Source: Actinernus sp. WN-2022 (taxonomy: Eukaryota; Cnidaria; Anthozoa; Actiniaria; Actinernidae). Taken from it: a DNA stretch of 64,000 nucleotides. The DNA is taken from NCBI GenBank assembly GCA_030867875.1, contig JAOWCC010000019.1, positions 79,698,861 to 79,762,860 of the forward strand, in the 5' to 3' direction. Below are positions 1 to 11,329 of this stretch, piece after piece; position 1 is the stretch's first letter; every line of letters begins with the position of its first letter. The notes under the pieces were generated by a model, which was not told the origin of the DNA, made no database searches, and was given only the letters and a program-made list of their open reading frames with translations. Made by a program: the position numbers and the translations under genes.

Positions 1-1340
1 TGAATATAGAGTGTTCCGGGTAAATTAGAGCAGGTTTTGGACCCTAAAGTGAGCCCACATGTTTATCTGGACCGAACCAGAGGGTCCGACTCTTAAAGTG
101 CTACTGTGTCCTATTTTCTTTCAGTTTCGGAAATTTAAAGTACAAAATACCTACCAATTCAAATATTAAGTCAGAATTCCTACAGGAAGTCTGATTATTT
201 TACCCATAAGTTCGAACTCAGACTGACCGCTATATATTACTCAGATCCTTTATTTAGCGGTCTTTTCGTTACGTTAGCTGAGTAACAGCTGCGGTTCGAC
301 ACAGCGACTAGAAGGCATTTTATAATGTTCAAACTTTGAATACAAGCTCTCTGGGCGTTCCTATATAAAACTGACCCATTCCTTCTGCATACTAAAGCAG
401 CCACATTTATTTTTGGGATCGGGTGGAACTTCTCGAAACGAGCGACAGTATTGGCCTACCCAACAATAGAAAACACCCTAACCTTTAGAAAGTGCAGTAC
501 AAATGTATAGTATTATGGATGCAATCAGAATACAGGTCTCGAGAGGTTCCGTGCTACTCATAGTTTGGGTTGCTTAGCTGACATCATCCAATTCTAATCC
601 GAGTGATGGCGGACAGCAATTATGGCTAAAATAATAATCATATATACTTCTCGTACTTTTAATTTCCGAAGCTGAAGAAAACAGGACAAGTCAGTGTAAT
701 TTGATACGATCGTAGTGGCACTTTAAATTCGCCTCTCTTGTCGCAAGTGGGGAATTGCATAACAGCTGCATTACCGTGCTATCCATGTGGGATCAATTAG
801 TTTCTCACACGGCTACTGCGCCGACGCGTCAGACGTCGACACTCTATTTACATTTTAACTTCCTGCCATTATCATTCTTATAAATGGACTTTTATTGACC
901 CCAAAATACATGAATATTTTCAGATTCTTAATTTCTAAAGACGAAAATGTGATACACTGACAAACAGTGCATACAACTGAACGAATTGATCTGCGCAGCA
1001 GTCTCAACTCAGACATAACAAATTATGAGATTAAGACGGGGACTGATTGATGCAGATCTGTTAGACGAAATTTAAGCTCTTTGAATGTCATGTGGAAAAC
1101 ACATTTAAAAAAAGCTCTGTAGTTTAAATTATCTCGCGGTCGCGACCTCAACTGTGCGTAGCCGAATAAACGTCCGAAATACTGAAAAAATACGTCTGGA
1201 AAAATGTAGAAGAGCTGGTAAGCAGATTATACTGTACATTCAGAAGCCCATAAGTACATTGTACTACTGCGAACCAAATTATTGTGTGTTACGGACTTTG
1301 CAGAGAAGTAGCTTCGTTCCTAAACAAGATATAATACCCG
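1..1340. other. No recognised gene
   Basis: About 1.3 kb of AT-rich sequence with stops in all frames. I see no exon, RNA gene or repeat that recurs in the window. It does not resemble the introns upstream of exon 5 in synthetase copies 2 or 3, so exon 4 of copy 1 is not here. Confidence 0.5.
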
Positions 1341-1344
1341 CAGT

Positions 1345-2015
1345 TGGCACAGGAAGCCCGGTATTTTTGATTATGTGGTCATTGTCGAAACTACCGGGCT
1401 TCCTTTGGTATACTCGAAAATACCGCGCTTACTGTGGTATAATTGTATACCACAGGAAGCCCGATACTTTCGATAATATGGTAAAAGTATACCACATGAA
1501 GCCCGGTATTTTCCATTTAAGAAATATAAAACATTTCCCGTGTTTCTATAGAGTTATAGAAACACGCGTGGGAGTTTGGGAGAACGAGAAATGGCAGTGG
1601 GAACACGAGCCCGAAGGGCGAGTGTTTCCACAGCTATTTCGAGTTCTTCCAAACTTCCACAAGTGTTTCTATAACTCTATAGAAACAAGGGGAAAATGTT
1701 TCTATTTCCTTTATGAAACTGAACCTACAGAAAATAAGTACAACAATGGAAAATACGCATTTATTAGTATCACGAAAATGTAAATTGTCCTAACCACGCA
1801 ATCAAAACTGAGCGCGCGCTCAACTTTCTATGTTTCTATAGAGTTATAGAAACACGGCTTTCAGACAATCAGAGCGCACGTACTATCGAATGTCATACAA
1901 GTGTACCACATGTAGCCCGGTATTTTCCATAATGTCATACAAGTATACCACAGGTAGCCCGGTATTTTCGATTATGTGGTGCAAGTATACCACAGGAGGT
2001 CTGGTATTTTCGAGT
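1345..2015. repeat. Cluster of AAGCCCGGTATTTTC repeats with TTTCTATA palindromes
   Basis: Degenerate copies of a motif joining GTATACCACAGGAAGCCCG to GTATTTTCGATTATGTGGT occur in both orientations at 1345-1525 and 1905-2015. Between them an 11-bp-arm palindrome (GTGTTTCTATA, spacer GAGT, TATAGAAACAC) appears three times, at 1540-1565, 1663-1687 (opposite orientation) and 1830-1855. The long open frame across 1154-1783 simply runs through these repeats. Probably MITE-derived; I remember the palindrome from anthozoan genomes, not verified. Confidence 0.6.
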
Positions 2016-2614
2016 ATATGGCAGACATTTTGTCACTAGGTCGATCTGTGTTCATTGTCCCGTAACATTTAAGCAGCCATGAGCCCATAGTAATTGGTAT
2101 TCCAAGGAGCTTTAATTTTGTTTGCCAATTTGGTCTCCCGAAATGATAATCCGATTACAACCGTATGATGCAAGTCAAGCTCGTAACGCACACCCGAATT
2201 CTGCCGGCTTGAAGACTCATTATCGTCCTCCCTTGCTTTTATATTATTAAACAAATAGAAGATGGTTCAATTTTTCATTTTCTATTTAACAAATAGAACT
2301 ACAGGACTGATTTGCTATGTACATGAATCACGAGTCGTGTTGCTGCGAGTGATTTCTTTAACGTTTTAAATGTTCTGCAGCTTCAGTAGTGTTTTTAGGA
2401 GTGCAAAACACGAGCGAAATGCACAAACCATAATGTACGCTCCTTGTCTTGTTTTAAGTTTAAATCCTCGTCTTTTCTTCCGCCATAAGACGGCATTGTT
2501 ACATCTTTAACTAAATTCTTATAGAAATATGGATATGACGTCATTTGTATGATCTACACTCTCACAAACCAAATAAATAACGCCATTTGAGTGATCTACT
2601 CTCACATGCAAAGT

Positions 2615-2735
2615 CACAGCTCTCGACCAATCAGAGCGCGCGTTATTCTGAGGTTGCTCGCTTGTATACGAAATATAAAATGCACGCACGAGGGCTTGTA
2701 AAGCTGTTATGAGCAGAGTACGCAAATGAAACCTA
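2615..2735. other. CCAATCAGAGCGCGCG motif segment upstream of copy 1
   Basis: This segment carries CCAATCAGAGCGCGCG and separates unrelated upstream sequence from the part (about 2735 on) that matches the end of intron 4 in synthetase copies 2 and 3. The homology break lies here, so it marks where copy 1 loses its resemblance to a full gene unit. Confidence 0.35.
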
Positions 2736-2814
2736 TTGTTACGTAATGTGTAATATGTGGAATTTTGCTTCGTTCAAGAAAAATATAGTATTGCATGTTT
2801 TTATCTCACTCCAG

Positions 2815-2896
2815 GTAATCGACTTAAGAACAGGAGAACTGTTACCTGCGCGAAAAGATGGCGAGATTTGCATGAAAGGTCCTACCATCATGAAAG
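2815..2896 (+). CDS. Copy 1, exon 5 equivalent
   Basis: 82 bases after CCAG and before GTAAGC. Encodes [19 protein letters not shown] and on to MKG. Copies 2 and 3 have Ile where this copy has Met in the box II-like motif. Confidence 0.75.
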
Positions 2897-3011
2897 GTAA
2901 GCCACTCAGATCCGCACCTCATACCGTACAAATCCTACAGGCTATGGCCTTCTTAAATGCACAGCTCCTGTGGTATATGAATCTCGAATCTTTAGTTTGG
3001 ATCATTCTTAG

Positions 3012-3157
3012 GTTACTTCAACAATCCGAAGGCCACCGCGGAGACTATTGACAGCGAGGGCTGGCTACACACAGGAGACATTGGACACTATGACGAGGAA
3101 GAGCATTTCTATATAGTGGGTAGAGTCAAGGAACTTATCAAGTACAAGGGATTTCAG
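3012..3157 (+). CDS. Copy 1, exon 6 equivalent
   Basis: 146 bases between TTCTTAG and GTGAGA. Carries [12 protein letters not shown] and [13 protein letters not shown], the ribose-binding Asp and hinge Arg/Lys of ANL enzymes. It appears intact. Confidence 0.8.
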
Positions 3158-3264
3158 GTGAGATCATGGATGAATTTTATTTGTAAACTTGAATCACTTG
3201 TGTAGGTCTGCGTCGGCGGGGAAGAGTCGAACACTGTGAGAGCTAATTCTCTTTGTGATGCTAG

Positions 3265-3579
3265 GTTCCTCCTGCCGAACTGGAAGACCTGCTGCAGTCC
3301 CACCCCCAGACAGTGGACGCAGCAGTCATAGGTATTCCAAATACTGAGGCTGGTGAACTGCCTAAGGCGTTTGTAGTACTCAGAGAGGGAAGCCACGGGA
3401 TTACTGCTGAAGATATCGTGAAGTTTGTATCTGAAAATGTGGCTCCTCATAAGAGGCTTAGAGGGGGCGTGGAGTTTGTAAAGAGCATCCCTAAGAATGC
3501 GAGTGGGAAGATAATGAGACGGCAGCTCAGAGAACAGGAGGCGCTAAAGACGAGGGAGAAAATAAAGCACAAGTTGTAG
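3265..3579 (+). CDS. Copy 1, terminal exon 7
   Basis: 315 bases from the acceptor at 3264 to the stop. Encodes the C-terminal lid with [11 protein letters not shown] (catalytic Lys) and ends KHKL. One visible substitution against copies 2 and 3 is APHKR for APYKR. Confidence 0.85.
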   Translation, partial: VPPAELEDLLQSHPQTVDAAVIGIPNTEAGELPKAFVVLREGSHGITAEDIVKFVSENVAPHKRLRGGVEFVKSIPKNASGKIMRRQLREQEALKTREKIKHKL

Positions 3580-4398
3580 GCCCAACATGACATTAGAACA
3601 GGTCACATCAGTTAATTTTCAATCTCTATATTCTACGAATATCGGTACCCTGGAGAGGATGAGGTGGAACATGACATTTGTATGTATTCTGCATGACAGC
3701 TTATTATAGATATGGGTCATCTGTGGGGAGTGTGGTATGTGAAGCCCTGAAAAATCACTGCGGGAGAATATCACTAATCCAGTGACACAACGTAGTGCCC
3801 AGATCATCCCGTCTAAAATGACAGCCGAGAAATGCTGGGAACTAATTAAATGCACGATCGGTACGATCTTTAAGAGTCACATGCGCTAACCCTAAAACTC
3901 ACCCTAACCATTTTGAAAAGAAATTCCCAGGTAAACGATGCGTTTTCACTGCCGTATTGCTAGGGTGCACAGGTAAACATGCAAGAAGGGAATCAAAGAA
4001 GCAGAGAGAAACAAAACGTGAAGTTCTTCTGGGGGTCGGACCCATAAGCTTCAGCGACCAGCCGCTTTCGAGATGTGACATATTTTCAGCTTTATGTTTG
4101 ATTAGTGCCCATGTAAAGTGGTTCCTTGTCGTGAGCCGATTGTGAATTTAAGTAGTCATATATTAAATGCAGAAGCCTCACGACCATTGTCATGTTGTTG
4201 ATCAAAGTTTTTGCTTTGGTAAATCTGTTCTTGAATATTGTCAGTTTGAATATCATCCACCCCCAAATCAATCAGAAGTCACGAAGTCGCCGAACAATTA
4301 TTATTTATACTTCGTAGAACACTTGCGCGCCAACGGCACGAACACCCGAACATAGAGTACTCACTGACTATTTCTCGGCTGTTGTTTTAGACGGTATG
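3580..4398. other. Sequence downstream of copy 1
   Basis: The first roughly 70 bases match the region after the stop of copy 2 (CACATCAGTTAATT is shared), so the duplication includes some 3' flank. No polyadenylation signal stands out and no gene is seen beyond it. Confidence 0.5.
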
Positions 4399-4616
4399 TC
4401 GAGGGTTTACCGTGACACAGTGATTATGAGCTAGGGTTTACCGTGACACAATGATTATGATCTAGGGTTTACCGTGACACAGTGATAATGAACGAGGGTT
4501 TACCGTGACACAGTGATTATGATCTAGGGTTTACCGTGACACAGTGATTATTATCTAGGGTTTACCGTGACACAGTGATTATGATCGAGGGTTTAACGTG
4601 ACACAGTGATTATTAT
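4399..4616 (+). repeat. 31-bp minisatellite, seven units
   Basis: Seven tandem units of about 31 bases with the core AGGGTTTACCGTGACACAG followed by TGATTATGATCT. Units differ by a few substitutions. The block abuts the antisense LINE relic that begins near 4615. Confidence 0.9.
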
Positions 4617-5225
4617 AATAATACCTTTATTTTAAGAGGGTAGCACTAAATAGTGTACAAACACTAATGAACTTGTGGCCCTCTATCTAAAAATACACTA
4701 AAATCTAATTACATATAATACTAGAGATAAAAAGATAAAACTATATACACATATTGAATTGCAAAAGCAAGTAGTCTATAATATCTAAACCTATGAAATC
4801 ACACTATATAAATCAACTTATGGATAAAAACGTTCAAACGATAATTGCTCATTAAAAAATCTACCGCGAAGAGCACGCTTAAAGGATTTAAGACACGCTT
4901 GTTTTTTCAGGTCAGCTGGTAGACTATTCCACAACTGTATGGCTGTCACTAGGAAACATCTACCACCTTCTGTTACTCTATTATACTTTGGACAAATAAA
5001 ATTATAATTAGAAAATCTAGTGTTTCTTGTGTGTACTGAACTATTTAGCCTAAGTGATTCTACTAAATAATCCGGAACTGCCAGTGTAAACGATTAAACA
5101 AAGGCACGGAGAATGCCCGTGGCTCGGCGTCTAACATTACTCTTGCTGTTCTTTTCTGTAAACGAAGAATCCTTAGAAGAGAGTCTTTGGAACATGACAT
5201 TTGTCAGACAACAAATTGTATTTCA
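4615..5225 (-). pseudogene. Non-LTR retrotransposon 3' end (relic)
   Basis: On the minus strand the sequence translates, with one or more frame breaks, to LRLQKRTARVMLDAEPRAFS, then further on LVTAIQLWNSLPADLKKQ and CLKSFKRALRGRFF. These are the usual C-terminal landmarks of CR1/L2/Jockey-type LINE reverse transcriptase ORFs (LQKRaAR, the WNsLP motif, FKraL). The plus-strand left end is TAATAATAATACCTTTATT, a LINE tail seen in reverse. It is 5'-truncated and decayed; the clade is not assigned. Confidence 0.75.
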
Positions 5226-5669
5226 GGTTCAGTCTCGACACAACAGACAACAAATTATTTTCTGATGCCAGCAGTTTTTGCAACCGAGTTTAACGTCCAG
5301 TTTCATTGAGTAAACTTCAATGTGCGCGTTCTCAAAGATTACTGAGTCTGTGCCAGTAATTTCGAACACATGGAAATATTTTCATGTATTGTCTTGTGCA
5401 AAACATCATGGACAATGAAATTTGGCCTCAATAGAGCCAAGCAATGAAAGACCGGGACTATATGCATTCTAAGGCGATCGAATTAAATTCCTCACATCAC
5501 TGGGCTCGTAAAAAATAACTGCGGCTCAAAGTAAATAAACAAGTCAAGGAATGTAAAGCAAATTACTATAAAGATCTGATTAGACAAAGCAAAGGAAATT
5601 CAGGTGCTCTATGGATAACTATAAATGATTGACTTGCCGTAATAAGATCTAATAATGGCTCCCAGCCGA
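5226..5669. other. No recognised gene
   Basis: About 440 bases with no exon or repeat that I recognise. Confidence 0.4.
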
Positions 5670-5853
5670 GGCACACACGAAGGGACAAGTCCCTCGTGTG
5701 AACTAGGAAAAATCTTGTCAGTTTGTCCCTGGGACTTGTTCCCTCGATTCAAACCAGTTTGATTTGAAGGGACAAGTCCCGGGGACAAAATTTTGTTCCG
5801 GCGACAATATTTTTCCTAGTTCAGACGAGGGGACTTGTCCCTTCGTATGCGCC
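5670..5853. mobile_element. Foldback MITE with GGGACAAGTCCC motifs
   Basis: Two arms of about 50 bases form an inverted repeat. The left arm (5670-5718) reads CGAAGGGACAAGTCCCTCG then GAACTAGGAAAAAT; the right arm (5803-5853) is its reverse complement with a few changes. GGGACAAGTCCC, itself a perfect palindrome, recurs in both arms, and related forms lie in the middle. No target duplication is assigned. Confidence 0.7.
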
Positions 5854-6621
5854 GACCTTTATCCAATCTGATGGAGTACAGTTAACAGAGCCTACTCCAG
5901 CTAGGACAAATAACAGTGAAAATGTCTTTCGCTTTTCGAACATTTCCGAGAGGGGTATCATGTGACTTGAATGCTGCGTTTAGATTGTTAGCACCATTAT
6001 GAATTATTAATGATTAATATAAGTAATAGATACAGCATGAGTGGCCGTGCTTTATGGGATTTGCAAACTCGAGTTGTAAACCCCAATTAAAGCACGAACA
6101 CGAATTATGTACTTGACTTATCAAACGTCTAGATGTTCAGTTATTCGGAATAGCAGGGTAGGAATATGTTCCAAAGAACGCACCCCAAGTCATATGTGGT
6201 CGACTTAACTCATCACAACTGAACTGATCTGGTAAAACTCTACAGCTTGTTTACCAGTCGTGAATATAGAAATTAAAAATGCAAGTGTTAAATGTTATTT
6301 TTCAGTTTTAACAAAAAATGCATTTAGTTTTAAGCCGGTTATTATTCAGTACTCTCTCCTCCCGCCTTGTTGTTTACCTGGGAGAGACCTTCTAGCAGAG
6401 AAGACAATTCTGCAAGATGAATTTACTTCTGCCAATTTCTTTTGGATGGATTTAAAAGCAGTTACCCTGCGAGCAAAGGTTCTTGGTGGAGAGGGAAAGA
6501 ACATATGCTCGCAGAGCAAAACAAATTGTAGGGCAAGAACTAAGCTAAGAGTTTCTTACACTTCACGCCCCAATTTCGCCTTGATTTTTGTCCTACTATT
6601 TTTGGTCTACTAAACCGAGTA
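5854..6621. other. No recognised gene
   Basis: Contains a 117-codon open frame on the plus strand (6260-6613). It has no recognisable domain and shows no splice or start context beyond chance, so I do not call it a gene. Confidence 0.4.
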
Positions 6622-6860
6622 TTGGCATAGATGACAAATTAATCCCTAATTTGAACTTGAAATTTCACGCGTAATTTGTAATTTCACATGTGAAATTTCA
6701 AACGCCGCCTACACGCGCTTAAAAATTACTTAAAAAGTAATGGCATAGATGACAAATTAATCCCTAATTTGAACTTGAAATTTCACGCGTAATTTGTAAT
6801 TTCACATGTGAAATTTCAAACGCCGCCTACACGCGCTTAGAAATTACGTAGATTTTGACA
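6622..6860. repeat. Tandem pair of a 118-bp unit (AATTTCACGCGTAATTT family)
   Basis: A block starting GGCATAGATGACAAATTAAT occurs at about 6624 and again at about 6742. Each block contains AATTTCACGCGTAATTTG, a CACATGTG centre and CGCCTACACGCGCTTA. An inverted, diverged relative lies at about 53690-53824 and continues at 55583-55605, where a family X element split it. Likely a short MITE family. Confidence 0.75.
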
Positions 6861-6934
6861 AACACAAGTAAAATGTATGCCTAATTTCACTCGTCTCCAT
6901 TACCCTGATTTGGACTTCTGCCTATACTAATTAA

Positions 6935-7170
6935 CAACCTCGTGCCCAGGGTCTTCTCGGTCAGATCCAAAATGGCGGCTGCTGCGGTAGAAGACCCTGG
7001 TAAAGAGGCTGAACTGTCACGTACTCTGATTGGCTCTTCAGTTGTGACGCAAAGGTTGTTTAACAATGTTTTTATTGGCCCAAAGTAACGAACTGAGTCC
7101 AGAGAGAATCAGTATATAGATTCGATTGCCGGTTAGCGTTAAGCACCGAGATCGCGGGTTCAAACCCCGG

Positions 7171-7209
<39 letters not shown>

Positions 7210-7828
7210 GGTGCTGCCTTTACATAATACAGCAAATGGTTAGCCCTTCACGTCTTCTCGGATAAGGACGTAACATCGTAGGCCAGTGTCCCCAATTTAT
7301 AGCTGCAAAGCTAAATACATTGACACTTTTAAAATAAAGTCACTTACTCGCTTACTTACTTTGCTCATATTTTATCAGTAAAACGATATAAATAACCTTA
7401 AACCCATTGTATAGGTACCAGTAATAGATGAAGTGCATTGCTGTGTAGTTTTCTGGTAAGTTTCATCCGTCAAAAAGCCAAGAGAAGCCATTAAATATGA
7501 ACATGTGCTATCGATCGCTTCGCTTCAACGCTATCGGCTTTTTAGGATTCTCTTCTAGCTTAGATACATCCTGGTAGCATTGTGATACCCTTCCACAGTA
7601 AACTCCATTTCGACTTGTATCGTATCGTATCTCGCTGATCTCGCTTACTCCGGATTGGGATACCTATGGTTTGTAGGCACGTGATGAAATACTCCATATT
7701 TAGTTTGGCCGCCATCTTGGATGCCCACATCACGTGATTAAAATCTTCAGGTTTAGTCACGTGATTCAGCCTTTGCCAGGGAAGCCACCATCTTGGATCT
7801 GACCGAGAAGACCCTGGGCACGAGGTTG
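6935..7828. mobile_element. Mutator-like non-autonomous TIR element (894 bp)
   Basis: Terminal inverted repeats begin CAACCTCGTGCCCAGGG and continue through TCTTCTCGGTCAGATCCA, about 40 bases on each side with few mismatches. The flanks ACTAATTAA (6926-6934) and AGTAATTAA (7829-7837) form a 9-bp target duplication with one mismatch. Long TIRs with a 9-bp duplication fit the Mutator-like superfamily. No transposase is present, and a tRNA-type SINE sits inside. Confidence 0.8.
7125..7355 (+). mobile_element. tRNA-derived SINE
   Basis: A tRNA-like head carries a B-box-like stretch, GCGGGTTCAAACCCCGG (about 7154-7170). It is followed by a non-tRNA body and a tail CCAATTTATAGCTGCAAAGC then TTGACACTTTTAAAATAAAGT. 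A related tail is at 14496-14545. The head has lost its 5' part, so this is not a working tRNA gene. Confidence 0.65.
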
Positions 7829-7839
7829 AGTAATTAAGG

Positions 7840-8652
7840 GTTATGTCCCGAGTCTTGTGTTGAATTATTTTATTTGGGAGGATCAGTAAAAATAAAATAG
7901 AAATATCAAATAATGTGTTAGTTTATAGATCACGGGTTCCACATCGTGTTGAGGTAATTACCGCCATATGTTATGCCCGTGAATGTTTTTTAGCACTTAC
8001 CGTGATGCTTTGCGCGAAACAAGTATTTTCGTGGACCACGAAATTCAGCCTGGGACCAGCGATGTATACTTGTACAGAATCTGCTTGCATCGTTTTTATT
8101 ACTCCTGATAGGTACTATTATATGGATATGCACATACGATGAATACTTTTCTAATGAACTTATTTAGGGCATTCTTTTTAATTGAACCGAAATTTGCTGA
8201 CATTCTTTGTGTGACAAACAACGGCCTAGCAAAGCCGAGATGGCGCCAGCGAAGAACAACCGTCGAGAATATTGTCACGGTCTGTCCGAAGGAATCAGTT
8301 TGCTCGGTAGTTCACTTGCTACCCTGAAATATAAAACGAAGGTAAGAAGATAATTCGCCGATAATTCTTCGATCTACCAGCTAGGGAAACACAAGCAACT
8401 GCGATGAGTTTGTAATAGCTGTAATAGTAGTATTAAAATTAGTATTAGCATTAGTAAGTATTAACATTAGCATTATGATTATAATTATTATATTCCTGAA
8501 ATTATTTATATGTAAACTAACTATAGCAGTATTTCTTTTCCTATTATTAGCACCTTTTCCTCTGCTCTTTTCCTTATTTCCTTTGTATAATTCCACTTTT
8601 TTCCTTGATTTGTCCTCTGCACTTTTTTCCAATTTTCTTTTTATATAATTCT
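7840..8652. other. No recognised gene
   Basis: Includes a low-complexity TAATATTAGTATTAGCATTA-like stretch around 8415-8490. Short open frames here look like chance. Confidence 0.4.
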
Positions 8653-8654
8653 TA

Positions 8655-8876
8655 GGGGTATAGAATGGTCCCTAAAAAAATCGCGAGTCTCGACAAAATT
8701 CAAGCAAGTCTCGAAATATCGGCGTTTCAATAAAAAGGAGTCGGATTTTGAAATAAGGGTCTCGGTGAGTTTCAGATTTGACCCTTATACCCCTTACAGA
8801 AGTAAGTCTCGGGCTCGGATTTTGAAACAAGGGTCTCGGCGCTCGGCGAGTCTCGTATTTGACCATTTTATACCCC
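8655..8876. mobile_element. TA-flanked MITE (222 bp) with GGGGTATA ends
   Basis: Ends GGGGTATAGAATGGTC and GACCATTTTATACCCC are inverted repeats flanked by TA on both sides (8653-8654 and 8877-8878). TCTCG-containing words recur inside (GAGTCTCG, AAGTCTCG, GGGTCTCGG). The TA duplication fits a Tc1/mariner-type origin; there is no transposase. Confidence 0.75.
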
Positions 8877-8879
8877 TAG

Positions 8880-9426
8880 CCAATTCTTCTGGGTTTTTTT
8901 CCCTCGACTATTATACCTATGCAAGACCTATGGTAGTGATCAACTCGAAAGCTTTGACCGCTACGTATTATATGCACATCTAACCTAGCTCGTTAAATTT
9001 AATAGCTTATATTACCATCTTTTTTTTCTACATATTTGTAAATTTTATAAAAAAGGAAAAATAGTGCAAAATAAATGACTCTGAATCTGGAGAGTACTCT
9101 GAGTATTTGCTAAAGTTTCGATCTGATTTAGCCGGCGGCTTAGCGGATGTCTGGCTGTTCAAAGGTGGTTCAGGCACAGGAAGCCCAAGCTCTGTTTATG
9201 TATACGAAGCCCAAGGATTACGGCAAAGCTGACACAACGTAGGATTTTATATTGAATATCCCAACATTTTGGCTGGCCAAACCAGCCTTCGATCTTCAGG
9301 TACCAGATGTTACAATAAGAAATTAAACTAGAATTTTCCAATAAGTAGGGTAGGGTAAGGCCTACGGCAAAAAAGAACCTATTAATTTTGAAATAGGCTC
9401 ATGGATAGTACGCGTTTGCCGCAATA
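8880..9426. other. No recognised gene
   Basis: AT-rich sequence with no supported exon, ending at the MITE below. Confidence 0.4.
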
Positions 9427-9701
9427 GGCCCTTTGCAGCTAACAGTCACGTGCTGATATAATACTTCGTTAACGAATGAATTGAGCTCGTGATCCCCATG
9501 GGAAAGGCGTTGCCATGGATGTTGGAGAGCAAGCTATCTTTAAAACCGCTGTTTTAGAAAGATCGAAAATCGATTGGAGGTGGAAAATAGCAATTACAAA
9601 CAGGTTTTGCTAATATCAATACCGATCTCGTACAAGAAGTCAGAAGTCAGAATTGTTTTGCTCTCCAGTACAACCACGTGATTTGTTAGCTGCAAAGGGC
9701 C
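9427..9701. mobile_element. TA-flanked MITE, GGCCCTTTGCAGCTAACA family, copy 1
   Basis: Inverted ends GGCCCTTTGCAGCTAACAG and TGTTAGCTGCAAAGGGCC lie between TA dinucleotides (9425-9426, 9702-9703). Both ends include a CACGTG-containing subterminal block. Copy 2 is at 18718-18932 and a copy lacking its right end is at 38034-38253. Confidence 0.85.
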
Positions 9702-10440
9702 TATTGAGATCGGCCTATTCAATAGGTACGAGTCCAGCATGAGGTTCGAGTAGCCAAGTCGGGAATTACGACTCTGGTGCGACTTTACGGCAAACGTCGT
9801 ACTTAACACGCGCCGAACTAAATTCATAAATTATGTAAAATAATAAATAAATCATGCAAATAGTATGGATTGTGCCAAAACCGTGAAAACAACATCTCCC
9901 CCATCTCCCCGCAAATACTGACCCCCCCCCCTCCCCCCTGGTGAGCATGCGCTGTACAAAGGCGATTGGCGGCCTATCGGAAGTGATTGCCTCATGACGC
10001 TCTGCCGGAAATGTGTAGTTCGTGCTTTAACGTCACAAAATACATTTGACTTAAATGCGAAATGTCCTTTTGTAATAAATGCTCAGTATTCGAAAGTAAC
10101 GAAGACGTGTCTGGCTGGAATGCCGGACACCATATGAAGTCAAACCATCCAGAATGTCGTTGAAAACTGCGGCATGATCGACTATTAACAGAGGTTTCAA
10201 TGTGTGAATCGCAACCGTTAGAAACATGCGGCCAATAACGCCACTTGCAGTGACAACTATCGTCTCCTATATACACAGCACCGAGTGCTGTGTAGAACGC
10301 CATTCTTCTGTTTCTGTTTGGACAATCATTTTCCACAGAAAGGCCTTTCTTAAATATATTCGACCGAGCGCTATATTTCGCCATATCACTAACCGCGGGC
10401 GAAAAGTGAAATGCGCCAGGACACGTGTCAGTTCCCGTGG
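9702..10440. other. No recognised gene
   Basis: A C-run at about 9922-9940 and short open frames only; the 130-codon minus frame (9992-10384) has no recognisable feature. Confidence 0.4.
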
Positions 10441-10560
10441 TTAATTAGGCGCATAATGGTTCGACGTTTGAGCCACGTCGGCCCTAAGTCGATCTTCTAC
10501 CGAACCCATTTTTTTAATAGGATCGGCGCGACTTAAGTTCGACGTTTGCCGTAGGCCTAA
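10441..10560. repeat. GTTCGACGTTTG repeat
   Basis: GGTTCGACGTTTGAGCC near the left and AGTTCGACGTTTGCC near the right are direct repeats within 120 bases. GTCGAAC/GGCGCATGAA words of the same kind recur at 60394-60500. Probably a MITE remnant. Confidence 0.4.
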
Positions 10561-11329
10561 GTTAAAATTCGCCCAAATTCGCTGAAACGTTAACTGCATA
10601 CAGACACAGCCAAGACACAGATTATTGACACCAAGTTTTATTTATTTTATTACAGTATATTTATCGAAAAGTTAGATTAAAAAATTTCCATACAAACCCT
10701 TATAAAATACTGACATAAACAGAGCCTGGGCTTCCTGTGGTTCAGTTTTCTAGTTGGGTGTTTTTCAGTCGATAATGACTCAAAGAATACCTTGCCGTTC
10801 CTCCGTTGTATCCGCGCTACTAAATAAAATTCTGATATTTAGTAGCTTGTAAGTGTTCACTTAACCGAAGTCAAGTCAAAGCAAATATTTATTAAATCGA
10901 ATAACTTTGCAGTGATCGATCAGTACACACTAATATAATATTCTACTCAGCGAGCAAATAAAGTTATTTCTCAGCTACTGATTTTCTATTGCTGTAGGTT
11001 ACTAGTTAGACGTGCCGATTTGATCAAGAAATCAAACTGTGTCCTAATTTTAAAATTCGCTAAATAATAAGTTAAACTCCTGCATCAAGTTCTCTTGCAA
11101 GTTTTTCCTTTGTGGATATTTGATTGATGAGTCTCAGCTTTCAACACTGAATCGATTTTAGGTCTTTCTTAAACTATAGGCATCATTTTCGTTTATGTAA
11201 AATTTCATTGAGTTTTGACCAGTGACACGGTGATCAAAACATAGACACGGATCACGAGGCGTGATAACTGAGGGTCAGTTTAATATCAGCATAAGATTAA
11301 TATACCTATTTCCTTTGGCTGTTTGCTGT
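10561..11329. other. No recognised gene
   Basis: AT-rich sequence between the repeat above and the conserved 5' flank of synthetase copy 2. Confidence 0.4.

Larger units (their letters stand above)
2815..3579 (+). pseudogene. 4CL-like acyl-CoA synthetase copy 1, last three exons only
   Basis: Three exons equivalent to exons 5-7 of the downstream copies: 2815-2896, 3012-3157 and 3265-3579, with GT/AG junctions and matching phases. The joined frame is open for about 180 residues. It has the 4CL box II-like GEICMKGP, the HTGD loop, the [10 protein letters not shown] hinge, and ASGK with the catalytic lysine of ANL enzymes, then ends in HKL and a stop. These form the C-terminal lid plus the end of the large domain. 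The ATP-binding exons 1-4 are missing from the 2.8 kb upstream, where intron homology stops near 2735. I read it as a 5'-truncated duplicate and probable pseudogene; a long repeat-filled intron with exons before the window is the alternative. Confidence 0.75.

Noticed and set aside
1154..1783. 209-codon open frame on the plus strand
   Set aside because: It runs through the AAGCCCGG and TTTCTATA repeats and has no recognisable domain; openness comes from repeat composition.
3577..3579. PTS1 peroxisomal signal at the C-terminus of the synthetases
   Set aside because: The last residues are HKL (RHKL in copy 3); His at the -3 position is outside the usual S/A/C set, so peroxisomal location is not claimed.
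4399..4616. Telomeric repeat, from AGGGTTTA words
   Set aside because: The unit is 31 bases with a non-telomeric remainder.
6260..6613. 117-codon open frame as a gene
   Set aside because: No domain, no splice context, and a hydrophobic end that looks accidental.
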